From: Kiritimatiellia bacterium
GTDB taxonomy: Bacteria; Verrucomicrobiota; Kiritimatiellia; PWTM01
Direction: 5' to 3'
Length of the DNA stretch: 64,000 bases
Assembly: GCA_026417735.1 (NCBI GenBank)
Contig: JAOACR010000011.1
Coordinates: forward strand, 1-64,000
Shown here in pieces: positions 56,009-64,000 of this stretch (its first letter is position 1; each line of letters starts with the position of its first letter). Made by a program: the position numbers and the translations under genes. The notes beneath the pieces are model-generated. The model was not told the DNA's origin and ran no database searches. It saw nothing but the letters and a program-made list of their open reading frames with translations.

Positions 56009-57511
56009 ATGAAGCACATGCGGACGTTGTGCCCGGTGATCGTCGCGTTCGTCAGCTCGGTCGCCGTCGCAGGTGCGGCGGAACGACCAAACTTTCTGGT
56101 GATCCTCTGTGACGATCTCGGCTGGGGCGACCTGGCCTGCTACGGGCACCCTCACATCCGAACTCCGAACCTCGACCGCCTCGCGCGGGAGGGCGTGCGC
56201 CTCACTAGCTGCTATTGCGCGGCGCCGGTCTGTTCGCCGTCCCGCGTCGGCCTGCTCACCGGCCGCGTGCCGGACCGGGCGGGCGTCTACGACTGGATCC
56301 CCGAGGCCCGGACGGACGGGCGGCCGCGCGCGGATGGGCGGGACGCCGTCCACCTGCGCCGCGGCGAGGTCACGCTGCCGAGCGTGCTGAAGCAGGTCGG
56401 GTATGCGACCGCGATGAGCGGCAAATGGCACTGCAACTCCATGTTCAACCGCCCCGAACAACCGCAGCCGGGCGACGCGGGCTTCGACCACTGGTTCGCG
56501 ACACAGAACAACGCCACGCCCTCGCACGAAAATCCGGTGAACTTCGTTCGCAACGGTGTGCCGGTGGGGCCGCTGACCGGATTCAGTTGCCGACTCGTCG
56601 CCCGCGAGGTGATCAATTGGCTCGACGATCTGCGGCGTCGGGAGCCGGCACGCCCATTCTTTGCCTACGTCGCGTTCCATGAACCCCACGAGCCCGTCGC
56701 CTCGCCGCCCGACCTCGTGCGGCACTACGCGGACGTAGCGCGAAACGACAACGAGGCGCAGTACTTCGCCAATGTCGAAAACATGGACGGGGCGGTCGGC
56801 GAACTGCTCGACGCGCTGGAGCGCCTGCGCGTCGCGACGAACACGCTCGTATTCTTCTCCAGCGACAACGGCCCGGAGACGCTGAACCGCTATCAGGCGG
56901 CGAGCCGCTGCTACGGTTCGGCCGGGCCGCTGCGCGGCCGCAAATTGTGGACCACCGAGGGCGGCATCCGCGTACCCGGCATCCTGCGCTGGCCGGCCCG
57001 CGTCGCGCCGGGTCGGGTCTGCGACGAGCCGATCAGCTCGCTCGACCTGCTGCCGACCTTTGCGCGCCTGGCCGGCGCCGTGCTGCCCGCGGGCCTGGAA
57101 CTGGATGGCACCGATCTCACGGGCTGGCTCGCCGGCGCCCCCCTCGAGCGCCGAAAACCGCTCTACTGGGCGTACTACAACGCGATCAACGACCAGCGCA
57201 TCGCCATGCGGGACGGTCCGTGGAAGGTGCTCGCTCGTCTGGAGGATGCCAACGGGGCGGTGGTGCCGAGAATGGAGAACATCACCGAGGCGACGGTCGG
57301 TCGCGTTCGCGCCGCGCGACTTGGTGGAGTGTCCGTGTTTCGGCTCCCCGACGATGTTGGTGAGTCCCGCGATCTCTCGCGCGACCTCGGAGCGCAGCGC
57401 GACGAGCTGCAACGCCGGCTCGAACAGCTGCATCAGGAAATCGTCGCGTCGATGCACGTCTGGCCAGCGCCGAAAGCCGCCATCGGCGCAGCGACCGGGT
57501 CGCGGCATTGA
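56009..57511 (+). CDS. secreted sulfatase 2 (S1 family)
   Basis: 500 residues with leader MRTLCPVIVAFVSSVAVAGA. Asp35/Asp36 (LCDDLGWG), the signature CSPSRVGLLTG with Cys75 and Arg79, GKWHC, AFHEPHEPV and FSSDNGPE are present. The C-terminus has RIAMRDGPWKVLARL and DVGESRDLSRDL. The long DEx insertion (PEARTDGRPRADGRDAVHL, about 100-125) is typical of extended loops in exo-acting sulfatases. The ATG at 56009 has GGAGGAA upstream. Its stop overlaps the start of sulfatase 3, so they are coupled. The substrate is unknown. Confidence 0.93.
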   Translation: MKHMRTLCPVIVAFVSSVAVAGAAERPNFLVILCDDLGWGDLACYGHPHIRTPNLDRLAREGVRLTSCYCAAPVCSPSRVGLLTGRVPDRAGVYDWIPEARTDGRPRADGRDAVHLRRGEVTLPSVLKQVGYATAMSGKWHCNSMFNRPEQPQPGDAGFDHWFATQNNATPSHENPVNFVRNGVPVGPLTGFSCRLVAREVINWLDDLRRREPARPFFAYVAFHEPHEPVASPPDLVRHYADVARNDNEAQYFANVENMDGAVGELLDALERLRVATNTLVFFSSDNGPETLNRYQAASRCYGSAGPLRGRKLWTTEGGIRVPGILRWPARVAPGRVCDEPISSLDLLPTFARLAGAVLPAGLELDGTDLTGWLAGAPLERRKPLYWAYYNAINDQRIAMRDGPWKVLARLEDANGAVVPRMENITEATVGRVRAARLGGVSVFRLPDDVGESRDLSRDLGAQRDELQRRLEQLHQEIVASMHVWPAPKAAIGAATGSRH

Positions 57512-59586
57512 CCGCCGCACCGTCCACCCCGCGTGTGCGCGCGCTGGTGATCCTCGCGTTGCTGGTGTGCGGCGCCGCGGTCAGCTCGCCGCCGAACTTC
57601 GTGCTGATCGTCGCCGACGACCTCGGTTTCTCGGACCCCGGCTTCATGGGCGGAGAGATCGAGACACCTGTCCTCGATGCGCTGGCCGCCGGGGGCCTCC
57701 GGTTCGTGCAGTTCTATAACAGCGCCCGCTGCTGTCCCACCCGTGCCGCGCTACTCACCGGGCTGCACCCCCATCAGACCGGCATCGGCTGGATGACCAT
57801 CGCCTCGGAGGAGCCGGCCGCGCCGGATGAACCACCCGCCTACCAGGGTTTCCTGAACGACCGCTGTGTGACGATCGCGGAAGTGCTCCGCGCGCACGGA
57901 TACACGACGCTGATGACCGGCAAATGGCACCTGGGGAGGCATCGCCGCGATGTCTGGCCGTTGCAGCGCGGCTTCGATCGCTTCTACGGTTGCCTGGACG
58001 GCGCGCTGCGCTACTTCCAGCCGGAGCATCCGCGCGGCATCATGCTGGACAACGATCCCGTCGCTCATCCGCACAGCACGACCGAGCGCGAGTTCTACAC
58101 CACCGACGCGTTCACCGACTGGGCGATCCGCTTCCTTCGCGAGGGCCCGCTTCGCACCTCGCAGCCGTTTTTCCTGTATCTGGCCTACACCGCGCCCCAC
58201 TGGCCGCTGCAGGCGTTCGAGGATCTCATCGCAAAATATTGGGACCGCTACCGGCTCGGCTGGGATCACGTGCGCGAGGAGCGCTGGCGCCGGCAGCAGG
58301 CGGCGGGGCTGTGGCCGCCCGGCACCCGTTCGCCGCCGCGCCCGGCCGAGATCCCCGCCTGGGATAGCCTTCCGGCCGACCGCCGGGACGAGATGGCGCT
58401 GAAGATGGCAGTTTATGCGGCGATGGTGGACCGGATGGACTGGAACATCGGGCGGCTGGTCGAGTGCTTGAAAACGTCCGGTGTCTACTCGAACACGGTG
58501 ATTCTCTTCATGTCCGACAACGGCGCCTGTGCCGAGGGTGGCATGTTTGGCCGCGGCGAGTTCCGCGACGTCACGAAGCGCAACCGGGAGTTTGCCAACG
58601 CCTATGGCGAGGCGTGGGCGTGGGCCTGCAATACCCCGCTCCGACTCTACAAGCGCTATCTGCACGAGGGCGGGAGCGCCTCACCGTTTGTCGTGCACTG
58701 GCCCGCCGGCCTCCGACCGCAGGCGGAATGGTGCCGCGAACCGGCCAGCGTGCTTTACATCCTGCCGACGCTGCTGGACCTGGCCGGCGCGGTATACCCG
58801 CGCGAACGTCGCGGCGTGCCGCTGCCCCCGCCGGAGGGCATTTCGCTGCGGCCGCTGCTGGAGGGCCGTCCGCTTCAGCGGGTGGCGCGGATCGCGTTCG
58901 AACATGAAGGCAATGCCTCGCTCCGCGACGGCGTCTGGAAGCTTGTCGGCCGCGACCTGGTGCAGCCGGCGGGCTTGGCGGCGGAACGCTGGGAGCTGTA
59001 CCGCATCGGCGAGGACCCGACGGAGACGCTGGACCTCGCCCGCGCGGAACCGGAGCGGCTGCGCGCGATGCACGCCCTGTGGATGGACTGGGCGCACCGG
59101 GTGGGGGTCTGGCCCAAGGGCGATCGCGGCCCGCTCCCCTCCCGCGTGCCGCACGCACCGCAAGTCGCCGGCCGGACGCTGGGGGTGGACCTCGAGGTCG
59201 AATCCCCCGCACCTCGCGGCGTGGTGCTCTCGCACGGCGGCACCAATCTCGGCTGGGCCGTGTACTTCGATGCGGAGTCCCGCCCATGCTTTGCGGTCCG
59301 TCATCGCGGCCGGCTTCACGAGCTTCGAGCAGACCGCCCGGTGCGCGGACACCTGAGCGTTCGCGCGGAGCTGACCGCAACCACGCTGACCCTTCGCGTC
59401 CAGGGGACCACCGCCGCCACAGCGCCCTCGCCCGGTCCCTTGCCCGCGGAGCCGGCCGCCGGTCTGCACGTGGGCGAAGGGCCGCAACCGATCGGTTCCT
59501 ACGTTCCGCCGTTCCGTTTTCGCGGCTGGGTTCACCGCTGGGACGTTGTGGCCGAGCCGGCCCCCGGCACCGCCCCCTCGCGCTGA
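57508..59586 (+). CDS. secreted sulfatase 3 (arylsulfatase-like, long form)
   Basis: 692 residues from a TTG that overlaps the preceding stop; a GTG at 57535 is the other option. The leader ALVILALLVCGAAV is clear. The active site has Asp37/Asp38 (VADDLGFSD) and CCPTRAALLTG with Cys75 as the formylglycine residue and Arg79, plus GKWHLGRH and FMSDNGACAEGG. It belongs to the arylsulfatase-A-like S1 group, recognised by DWAIRFLRE and HWPLQAFEDLIAKYWDRY. About 130 residues after the catalytic domain (from about 550) form an extra beta-sandwich, LDLEVESPAPRGVVLSHGG, probably substrate-binding. The gene is the last of the sulfatase cluster. Confidence 0.92.
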   Translation: MTAAPSTPRVRALVILALLVCGAAVSSPPNFVLIVADDLGFSDPGFMGGEIETPVLDALAAGGLRFVQFYNSARCCPTRAALLTGLHPHQTGIGWMTIASEEPAAPDEPPAYQGFLNDRCVTIAEVLRAHGYTTLMTGKWHLGRHRRDVWPLQRGFDRFYGCLDGALRYFQPEHPRGIMLDNDPVAHPHSTTEREFYTTDAFTDWAIRFLREGPLRTSQPFFLYLAYTAPHWPLQAFEDLIAKYWDRYRLGWDHVREERWRRQQAAGLWPPGTRSPPRPAEIPAWDSLPADRRDEMALKMAVYAAMVDRMDWNIGRLVECLKTSGVYSNTVILFMSDNGACAEGGMFGRGEFRDVTKRNREFANAYGEAWAWACNTPLRLYKRYLHEGGSASPFVVHWPAGLRPQAEWCREPASVLYILPTLLDLAGAVYPRERRGVPLPPPEGISLRPLLEGRPLQRVARIAFEHEGNASLRDGVWKLVGRDLVQPAGLAAERWELYRIGEDPTETLDLARAEPERLRAMHALWMDWAHRVGVWPKGDRGPLPSRVPHAPQVAGRTLGVDLEVESPAPRGVVLSHGGTNLGWAVYFDAESRPCFAVRHRGRLHELRADRPVRGHLSVRAELTATTLTLRVQGTTAATAPSPGPLPAEPAAGLHVGEGPQPIGSYVPPFRFRGWVHRWDVVAEPAPGTAPSR

Positions 59587-59603
59587 GCCGTGGGCCATGC
59601 GGC

Positions 59604-59632
59604 TTGATGGAGCTCGCAGGGGCTGATAGGGT
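59604..59632 (+). promoter_or_regulatory. possible promoter of the acyl-CoA synthetase operon
   Basis: TTGATG (59604-59609), 17 bases, then TAGGGT (59627-59632), followed by AAAAT. The -35 fits four of six bases but the -10 only three of six. It lies in the 165-base spacer after the sulfatase cluster, about 120 bases before the start codon. The call is weak. Confidence 0.3.
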
Positions 59633-59751
59633 AAAATGCGGTCGTCTTTTCGGTTCGGTACCGGCCTCCGCCCGCAGTCCCGACGGCCCGCGAAGAGCCC
59701 GCCGATGATCCGCGGTGCGGGGCGAAAGACGGCGACGAGGATTTGACGACG

Positions 59752-61848
59752 ATGCTCGATGCGTTGTTCTCGCCGAAGTCGGTGGCGGTCGTCGGCGCGT
59801 CCAAATCACCGGAGAAGGTCGGCAACCGGATTCTCGCGAATCTGATTCAGTGTGGTTTCCCCGGGCCAGTGGTGCCGATTAATCCGACCGCGACGGAGAT
59901 CCTCGGCCGGCGCTGCTACCCCAGCCTGCGCGAGTACGGGCAGGCGGTGGACTTGGCGGTGATCGTCGTACCGAAAAGCGCGGTGATGGCCGCGGTGGAC
60001 GACTGTCTGGCCGCGGGGGTGCAGGCGCTCATTGTGATCACCGCCGGCTTCAAGGAAACCGGTCCGGATGGCCTGCAGGAGGAACGGGAACTGGTGCGGC
60101 GCTGCCGCGCTCGCGGCGTACGCCTCGTCGGCCCAAACTGTCTGGGGCTGCTGAACACCGAGCGGCAGCTCAACGCGTCGTTCGCGGGCATCTGGCCCGC
60201 GCGCGGTCACATCTCCTTCATGTCGCAGTCTGGCGCGCTGATGTCCGCGATCCTCGACTACGCGGCGCTGCACCGGCTGGGCATCTCGAAAATGATCAGC
60301 CTGGGCAACAAGGCGGACGTGGACGAGAACGACCTACTGGAGGCGCTCGCCGCCGATCCGGACACGAACGTGATCGTCGGCTACCTCGAGAGCATCATGG
60401 ATGGCGACAAGTTCATCCGTGCGGCCGAGGGTGCGGCGTCCCGCAAGCCGGTGATCGTGTTCAAGTCCGGCGTCACCCAGGCCGGCGTGCGCGCGGCCTC
60501 CTCCCACACCGGCAGCCTCGCGGGCGCGGACATCGCCTACGGCGCGGCGTTCCGTCGCGCGGGGGTGATCCGTGCCGAGACATTCGAGCAGATGATCGAC
60601 TACGCGATGGCGTTCACGATGCAGCCGCTGCCCGCCGGCCCGCGGGTTGCGGTCGTCACGAACGCTGGCGGTCCCGGTATCATGGCCGCGGACGCGGTCG
60701 AGCAGATCGGGCTGTCCATGAGTCCGCTCGCGGACGAGACGCGCGCGGCGTTGCGGCCGCACCTGCCCGAAGCGGCAAGCGTTGCGAACCCGATCGACGT
60801 GCTCGGCGATGCGGACCCCGCACGCTATGAGATCGCGGTCCGCACGGCGCTCGCGGACCCGACCGTGGACGCGGTGCTGGTGCTGCTCACGCCGCAGGCG
60901 GTCACGCGCGTGCGCGAGACGGCCGACGCAGTCGTCCGCGCCGCGGACCGGAGTAAGCCTGTGCTCGCCTCCTTCATGGGCGGCCAGGACGTCGCCGCCG
61001 CCGTCGAGGTGTTCATGCGGCAGGGCGTCCCCCACTACCCATCGCCCGAGCGCGCGGTCGCGGCGCTGTGGGCGATGCGCCAGTACGCACAGTGGCGCGC
61101 GCGGCCGCCCCGGGTGGTTGCCCGCTTCCCCGTCAACCGCCGCCGCGCGGAGCGCATCATCAACCGCCAGCTCCGGATGAACCAGCTGCAGGTCGGCGAG
61201 GTCGCCGCAAAGGAGATCCTGCGCGCCTACGAGTTCGACGTGCCGCCCGGCTTCCACGCGCTCACGCGCGAGGAGGCGGTCGAGGCGGCGGAGCGAATCG
61301 GCTTCCCGGTCGCGATGAAAATCGTCTCGCCGGACATCATCCACAAGTCCGACATCGGCGGCGTGCGGCTGAACCTTGACTCCGCCGATGCGGTGCGGGA
61401 CGCGTTCGACCTCATGATGCTGCGGATCCGCCAGCGCGTACCGGAGGCTCGGCTGGACGGCGTGTACGTCGAAAAGATGTGCCCGCGTGGTCGCGAGGTG
61501 ATCCTCGGCATGACGCGCGACCCCCAGTTTGGCCCGATGCTGATGTTCGGGCTCGGCGGCATCTTTGTGGAAGTGCTGAAGGACGTCACCTTCCACATCG
61601 CGCCGATTACGCGCGATGAGGCTCGCCAGATGCTCGAGGGCACCCGCTCGTACGCGCTGCTGCGCGGCGTGCGCGGCCAGGCCCGCGTGGACGTGGACGC
61701 GATCGCGGAAGGCCTTCAGCGCATCAGCCAGCTCGTCACTGACTTCCCGGAAATCCGCGAAATGGACATCAACCCGTTCATTGTCGGGCCGGTCGGCGGT
61801 GTTTCGGTCGCCGCGGACGCCCGCTTCACCCTTCAACCCCGTTCCTGA
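59752..61848 (+). CDS. ADP-forming acyl-CoA (acetyl-CoA) synthetase, fused alpha-beta
   Basis: 698 residues. CoA-binding domain 1-125 (SVAVVGASKSPEKVGN), ligase_CoA/succinyl-CoA-synthetase-like domain (SGALMSAILDY, VIVFKSGVTQAGVRAASSHTGSLAG with phospho-His252), then an ATP-grasp beta part from about 460 (VGFPVAMKIVSPDIIHKSDIGGVRLNL, GLGGIFVEVLKDVTFHIAPI, INPFIVG). It interconverts acetyl-CoA + ADP + Pi with acetate + ATP, giving substrate-level phosphorylation in fermentation, though other short acyls are possible. The ATG at 59752 is preferred to a TTG three codons earlier. It is followed after three bases by the CoA-hydrolase/GNAT gene. Confidence 0.92.
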   Translation: MLDALFSPKSVAVVGASKSPEKVGNRILANLIQCGFPGPVVPINPTATEILGRRCYPSLREYGQAVDLAVIVVPKSAVMAAVDDCLAAGVQALIVITAGFKETGPDGLQEERELVRRCRARGVRLVGPNCLGLLNTERQLNASFAGIWPARGHISFMSQSGALMSAILDYAALHRLGISKMISLGNKADVDENDLLEALAADPDTNVIVGYLESIMDGDKFIRAAEGAASRKPVIVFKSGVTQAGVRAASSHTGSLAGADIAYGAAFRRAGVIRAETFEQMIDYAMAFTMQPLPAGPRVAVVTNAGGPGIMAADAVEQIGLSMSPLADETRAALRPHLPEAASVANPIDVLGDADPARYEIAVRTALADPTVDAVLVLLTPQAVTRVRETADAVVRAADRSKPVLASFMGGQDVAAAVEVFMRQGVPHYPSPERAVAALWAMRQYAQWRARPPRVVARFPVNRRRAERIINRQLRMNQLQVGEVAAKEILRAYEFDVPPGFHALTREEAVEAAERIGFPVAMKIVSPDIIHKSDIGGVRLNLDSADAVRDAFDLMMLRIRQRVPEARLDGVYVEKMCPRGREVILGMTRDPQFGPMLMFGLGGIFVEVLKDVTFHIAPITRDEARQMLEGTRSYALLRGVRGQARVDVDAIAEGLQRISQLVTDFPEIREMDINPFIVGPVGGVSVAADARFTLQPRS

Positions 61849-61851
61849 GCT

Positions 61852-63762
61852 ATGACGAGCCCTTCACCCTCCACCGTCTCCGCCAACCCGTCCGCCCCCA
61901 CCTGGGACCCGGATTGGCTCGAAAAATACCGCGACCGATGCGCAACGCCGGAGGAGGCCGTCCAGCGGCTGCGCCCCGGCCAGCGGATCTTCGTCGGCAC
62001 CGGCTGCGCGCAGCCGGTGGAACTGGTGCGCGCGATGGCCGCGCGCGGCGACCTGCTCGACGTGGAAGTCGTGCACCTGCTCACGCTCGGCGACGCGCCT
62101 TACGCGAACCGGGAACTGGCGGAGAAGTTTCGCGTGAACAGCTTCTTCATCGCCGCAAATGTGCGCGGCATCATCCAGGAGGGCCTCGGCGACTACACGC
62201 CGATTTTTCTCTCCGACATTCCCCGGCTCTTCTCCAGTGGGCGGCTGCCACTCGACGCCGCGCTGATCCAGGTCACCCCGCCGGACGAGCACGGCCGCTG
62301 CAGCCTCGGCATCTCCGTCGACATCGTAAAAAGCGCCGCGGAGAACGCCCGGCTCGTGATCGCGCAGGTGAACCCGAACATGCCCCGCACGCTCGGCAAC
62401 ACCTTTCTCCACGTGCACGACCTCGACGTGCTGGTGCCGGTGAACTCGCCACTGGTGGAGTTCGTGCCGCCGACGCCGGACGAAACCACCCGCCGCATCG
62501 CCGAATACGTTGCCGCGCTGATTGACGACCGCTCCACCGTCGAGCTCGGCATCGGCGGCATTCCTCAGGCGGTCGCAGACGCCCTGAAGACGAAGAAGGA
62601 CCTCGGCATCCACACCGAGATGTTCACCGACTCGATGATCGACCTCATCGAGTCGGGCGCGGTCACCGGCGCCTACAAGACGCTCGACCGCGGAAAAGTC
62701 GTCGCGAGTTTCTGCCTGGGCAGCCGGCGGCTCTACGACTACATCCACAACAACCCGAAGTTCGCGTTCCATCCCACCGAGTACGTGAACGACGTGGAAG
62801 TGATCGGACGGCAGTACCGGCAGGTCGCGGTGAACGTCGCGCTTGAGGTCGACCTCACCGGCCAGGTTTGCGCCGACTCGCTCGGCACCCGTTTCTACTC
62901 CGGCATCGGGGGTCAGCTCGATTTCAACCGCGGCGCCGCGCGCTCGGAGGGTGGCAAGGCGATCATCGCGTTGCGCTCCACCGCGGAAACGCCGGAGGGC
63001 CGCGTCTCGCGCATCGTCACCCGGCTGACGCCCGGCGCGGGCGTGGTGACGACCCGCGGCGACGTGCACTACGTGGTGACCGAGTACGGCGTCGCGTACC
63101 TCCATGGCAAGAGCATCCAGGAGCGCGCGATCGCGCTGATCTCGATCGCGCACCCCGACTTCCGCGGCGACCTGCTCCGCGAGGCGATCGAGGCGCGCTA
63201 TCTGCGGCCGGACATGAAGGACGTCGAGGGGCGGATCGTCGTCGGACCGCCCCAGTTCCGCACCACGATGCTGTTGGAGGACGGCACACAGATCACGTTC
63301 CGGCCGATTCACCCCACCGACGAGCCGAGGATGCGCGAGCTGTTCTATGCGCTCTCGCAGGAGACGATGTACTACCGGTTCATGACGCGCACCTACCACA
63401 TCCCGCGGCGCGAGTTCCACAACTTCGTGTTCATCAACCACCGCAGCGACGTCGCGATTGTCGCGACGCTGCCGGCCGCCTACGGCGAGGAGATCGTCGC
63501 GGTGGGCCGTTACTACCTCGACGAGAAGACCAACTTCGCCGAGGTCGCGTTCGTCGTGCGGGACGACTGGCAGAACCGCGGCATCGGCACCTTTCTGTTG
63601 CGCCACCTGGAAACGATCGCGAAGCGCAACGGCATCGCCGGCTTTACCGCGGAGGTGCTGAAGGAGAACCGCGCGATGCAGCGCGTCTTCCAGAAAAGCC
63701 AGCACAAAGTCACCGCGACACCGAGCGAAGACGTGATCAGCTTCCGGATCGAGTTTTCCTGA
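61852..63762 (+). CDS. acetyl-CoA hydrolase/transferase fused to a GNAT domain
   Basis: 636 residues. Residues 20-460 are an acetyl-CoA hydrolase/CoA-transferase (class I Cat1-like) with GQRIFVGTGCAQPVELVRAM, GYTPIFLSDIPRLF-type strand, TPPDEHGRCSLGISVD, ELGIGGIPQAVADAL, and FYSGIGGQLDFNRGAARSEGGKAIIAL. Residues 475-636 are a GNAT acyltransferase (ITFRPIHPTDEPRMRELFYALS, AEVAFVVRDDWQNRGIGTFLLRHLETIAKRNGI, where QNRGIG is the acetyl-CoA pyrophosphate loop). Such fusions are known. The GNAT part could acetylate protein lysines and tie acetyl-CoA level to enzyme control. The gene is three bases after the ADP-forming synthetase. Confidence 0.9.
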   Translation: MTSPSPSTVSANPSAPTWDPDWLEKYRDRCATPEEAVQRLRPGQRIFVGTGCAQPVELVRAMAARGDLLDVEVVHLLTLGDAPYANRELAEKFRVNSFFIAANVRGIIQEGLGDYTPIFLSDIPRLFSSGRLPLDAALIQVTPPDEHGRCSLGISVDIVKSAAENARLVIAQVNPNMPRTLGNTFLHVHDLDVLVPVNSPLVEFVPPTPDETTRRIAEYVAALIDDRSTVELGIGGIPQAVADALKTKKDLGIHTEMFTDSMIDLIESGAVTGAYKTLDRGKVVASFCLGSRRLYDYIHNNPKFAFHPTEYVNDVEVIGRQYRQVAVNVALEVDLTGQVCADSLGTRFYSGIGGQLDFNRGAARSEGGKAIIALRSTAETPEGRVSRIVTRLTPGAGVVTTRGDVHYVVTEYGVAYLHGKSIQERAIALISIAHPDFRGDLLREAIEARYLRPDMKDVEGRIVVGPPQFRTTMLLEDGTQITFRPIHPTDEPRMRELFYALSQETMYYRFMTRTYHIPRREFHNFVFINHRSDVAIVATLPAAYGEEIVAVGRYYLDEKTNFAEVAFVVRDDWQNRGIGTFLLRHLETIAKRNGIAGFTAEVLKENRAMQRVFQKSQHKVTATPSEDVISFRIEFS

Positions 63763-63774
63763 GCCGTCAGTCGC

Positions 63775-64000
63775 TCAACTGAGGAGCCGTCCCCATCGCC
63801 GGAGCGTGTCCTCGGCCTCGCGGATGTTCTTCGCGTCGTTCACCGAGATCCACTCCTCGCCCGGCCCCAGCATGCAGCCCGCCAGCCGCCCTTCGCCGGC
63901 GAGCGGCGCGAAGAGCAGATCCTCGATCGAGCCCCGTTCGGGCAGCCGCGGCCGCAGTGCCGCATTGAAGATGTAGATGCCGGTGCTGACCGGCACCTGC
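63775..64000 (-). CDS. sugar nucleotidyltransferase, C-terminal fragment
   Basis: The gene enters from the right edge and ends at 63775, with at least 74 codons visible. The sequence STGIYIFNAALRPRLPERGSIEDLLFAPLAGEGRLAG, GPGEEWISVNDAKNIREAEDTL is the end of a nucleotidyltransferase catalytic domain (RmlA/ManC/GlmU type) with the GSIE and W-I-S-V-N-D landmarks. The rest of the gene, and the exact sugar, lie outside the window. It is convergent with the CoA-hydrolase/GNAT gene at a distance of 12 bases. Confidence 0.75.
   Translation of the reverse strand, partial: QVPVSTGIYIFNAALRPRLPERGSIEDLLFAPLAGEGRLAGCMLGPGEEWISVNDAKNIREAEDTLRRWGRLLS

Overview
The window is GC-rich, densely packed bacterial DNA. 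It most resembles a free-living member of the Planctomycetota-Verrucomicrobiota (PVC) superphylum, and Kiritimatiellota or a close relative is my best guess. The reasons are a cluster of secreted sulfatases (S1 type), a prepilin-like protein with an RRG/VTLVEM leader, very large DUF11/SdrD_B/LamG surface proteins, DUF6485 and ThuA proteins, and a Verrucomicrobia-style C-terminal tail on a propeller protein. This placement is inference from gene content only. Bases 1-19 are the Tn5 mosaic end used as a Nextera adapter, so the left edge is the end of a sequencing contig and not biology. The first gene runs into it.

Layout. 20-8317: a PAS histidine kinase cut by the adapter, a secreted alpha/beta hydrolase, a CpXC protein, purN, hisG, a 29-residue COX24/bS22-type ribosomal protein gene, a large TPR lipoprotein, and on the minus strand fmt and a double-ACT protein. 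8388-11723: a HIRAN coiled-coil protein with 37-bp direct repeats over its 5' end, then a ThuA protein and a secreted hypothetical protein separated by a paired palindrome element. 11692-17931 (minus): a tightly overlapping operon aroB, unknown gene, dprA, topA, PHP phosphoesterase. The topoisomerase has a repeat-type C-terminus in place of zinc fingers. 18148-24079: malic enzyme, pseudopilin, lipoprotein, DUF2271 protein, and the glycolytic pair gap and pgk with a hairpin between them.

24196-38393 (minus): a secreted nitrilase-family amidase, a 758-bp gene-free stretch with stem-loops, a 2950-residue adhesin-like protein, and a 14-unit beta-propeller protein. 38579-41669 (plus): rpsU with a readable sigma-70-type promoter, a TIM-barrel protein, and gmd and rmd for GDP-rhamnose or another GDP-6-deoxyhexose. 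41753-42942 (minus): a small hypothetical protein and an RlmB-type rRNA methyltransferase. 42981-47356 (plus): three overlapping genes for secreted coiled-coil proteins, the first two with TPRs. 47445-53826 (minus): DUF6485, DUF2752, dnaE, hydE and a zinc alcohol/polyol dehydrogenase. The last three are joined by 4-base overlaps.

53979-59586 (plus): three secreted sulfatases with a degraded fourth between the first two. 59752-63762 (plus): an ADP-forming acyl-CoA synthetase and an acetyl-CoA hydrolase/transferase fused to a GNAT domain. The window ends in a truncated sugar nucleotidyltransferase.

Together these genes suggest a fermentative degrader of sulfated polysaccharides: sulfatases and large surface proteins outside the cell, GAPDH/PGK and malic enzyme inside, acetyl-CoA converted to acetate with energy recovery, and HydE hinting at [FeFe]-hydrogenase. 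No rRNA, tRNA, insertion sequence, prophage or CRISPR array was recognised.
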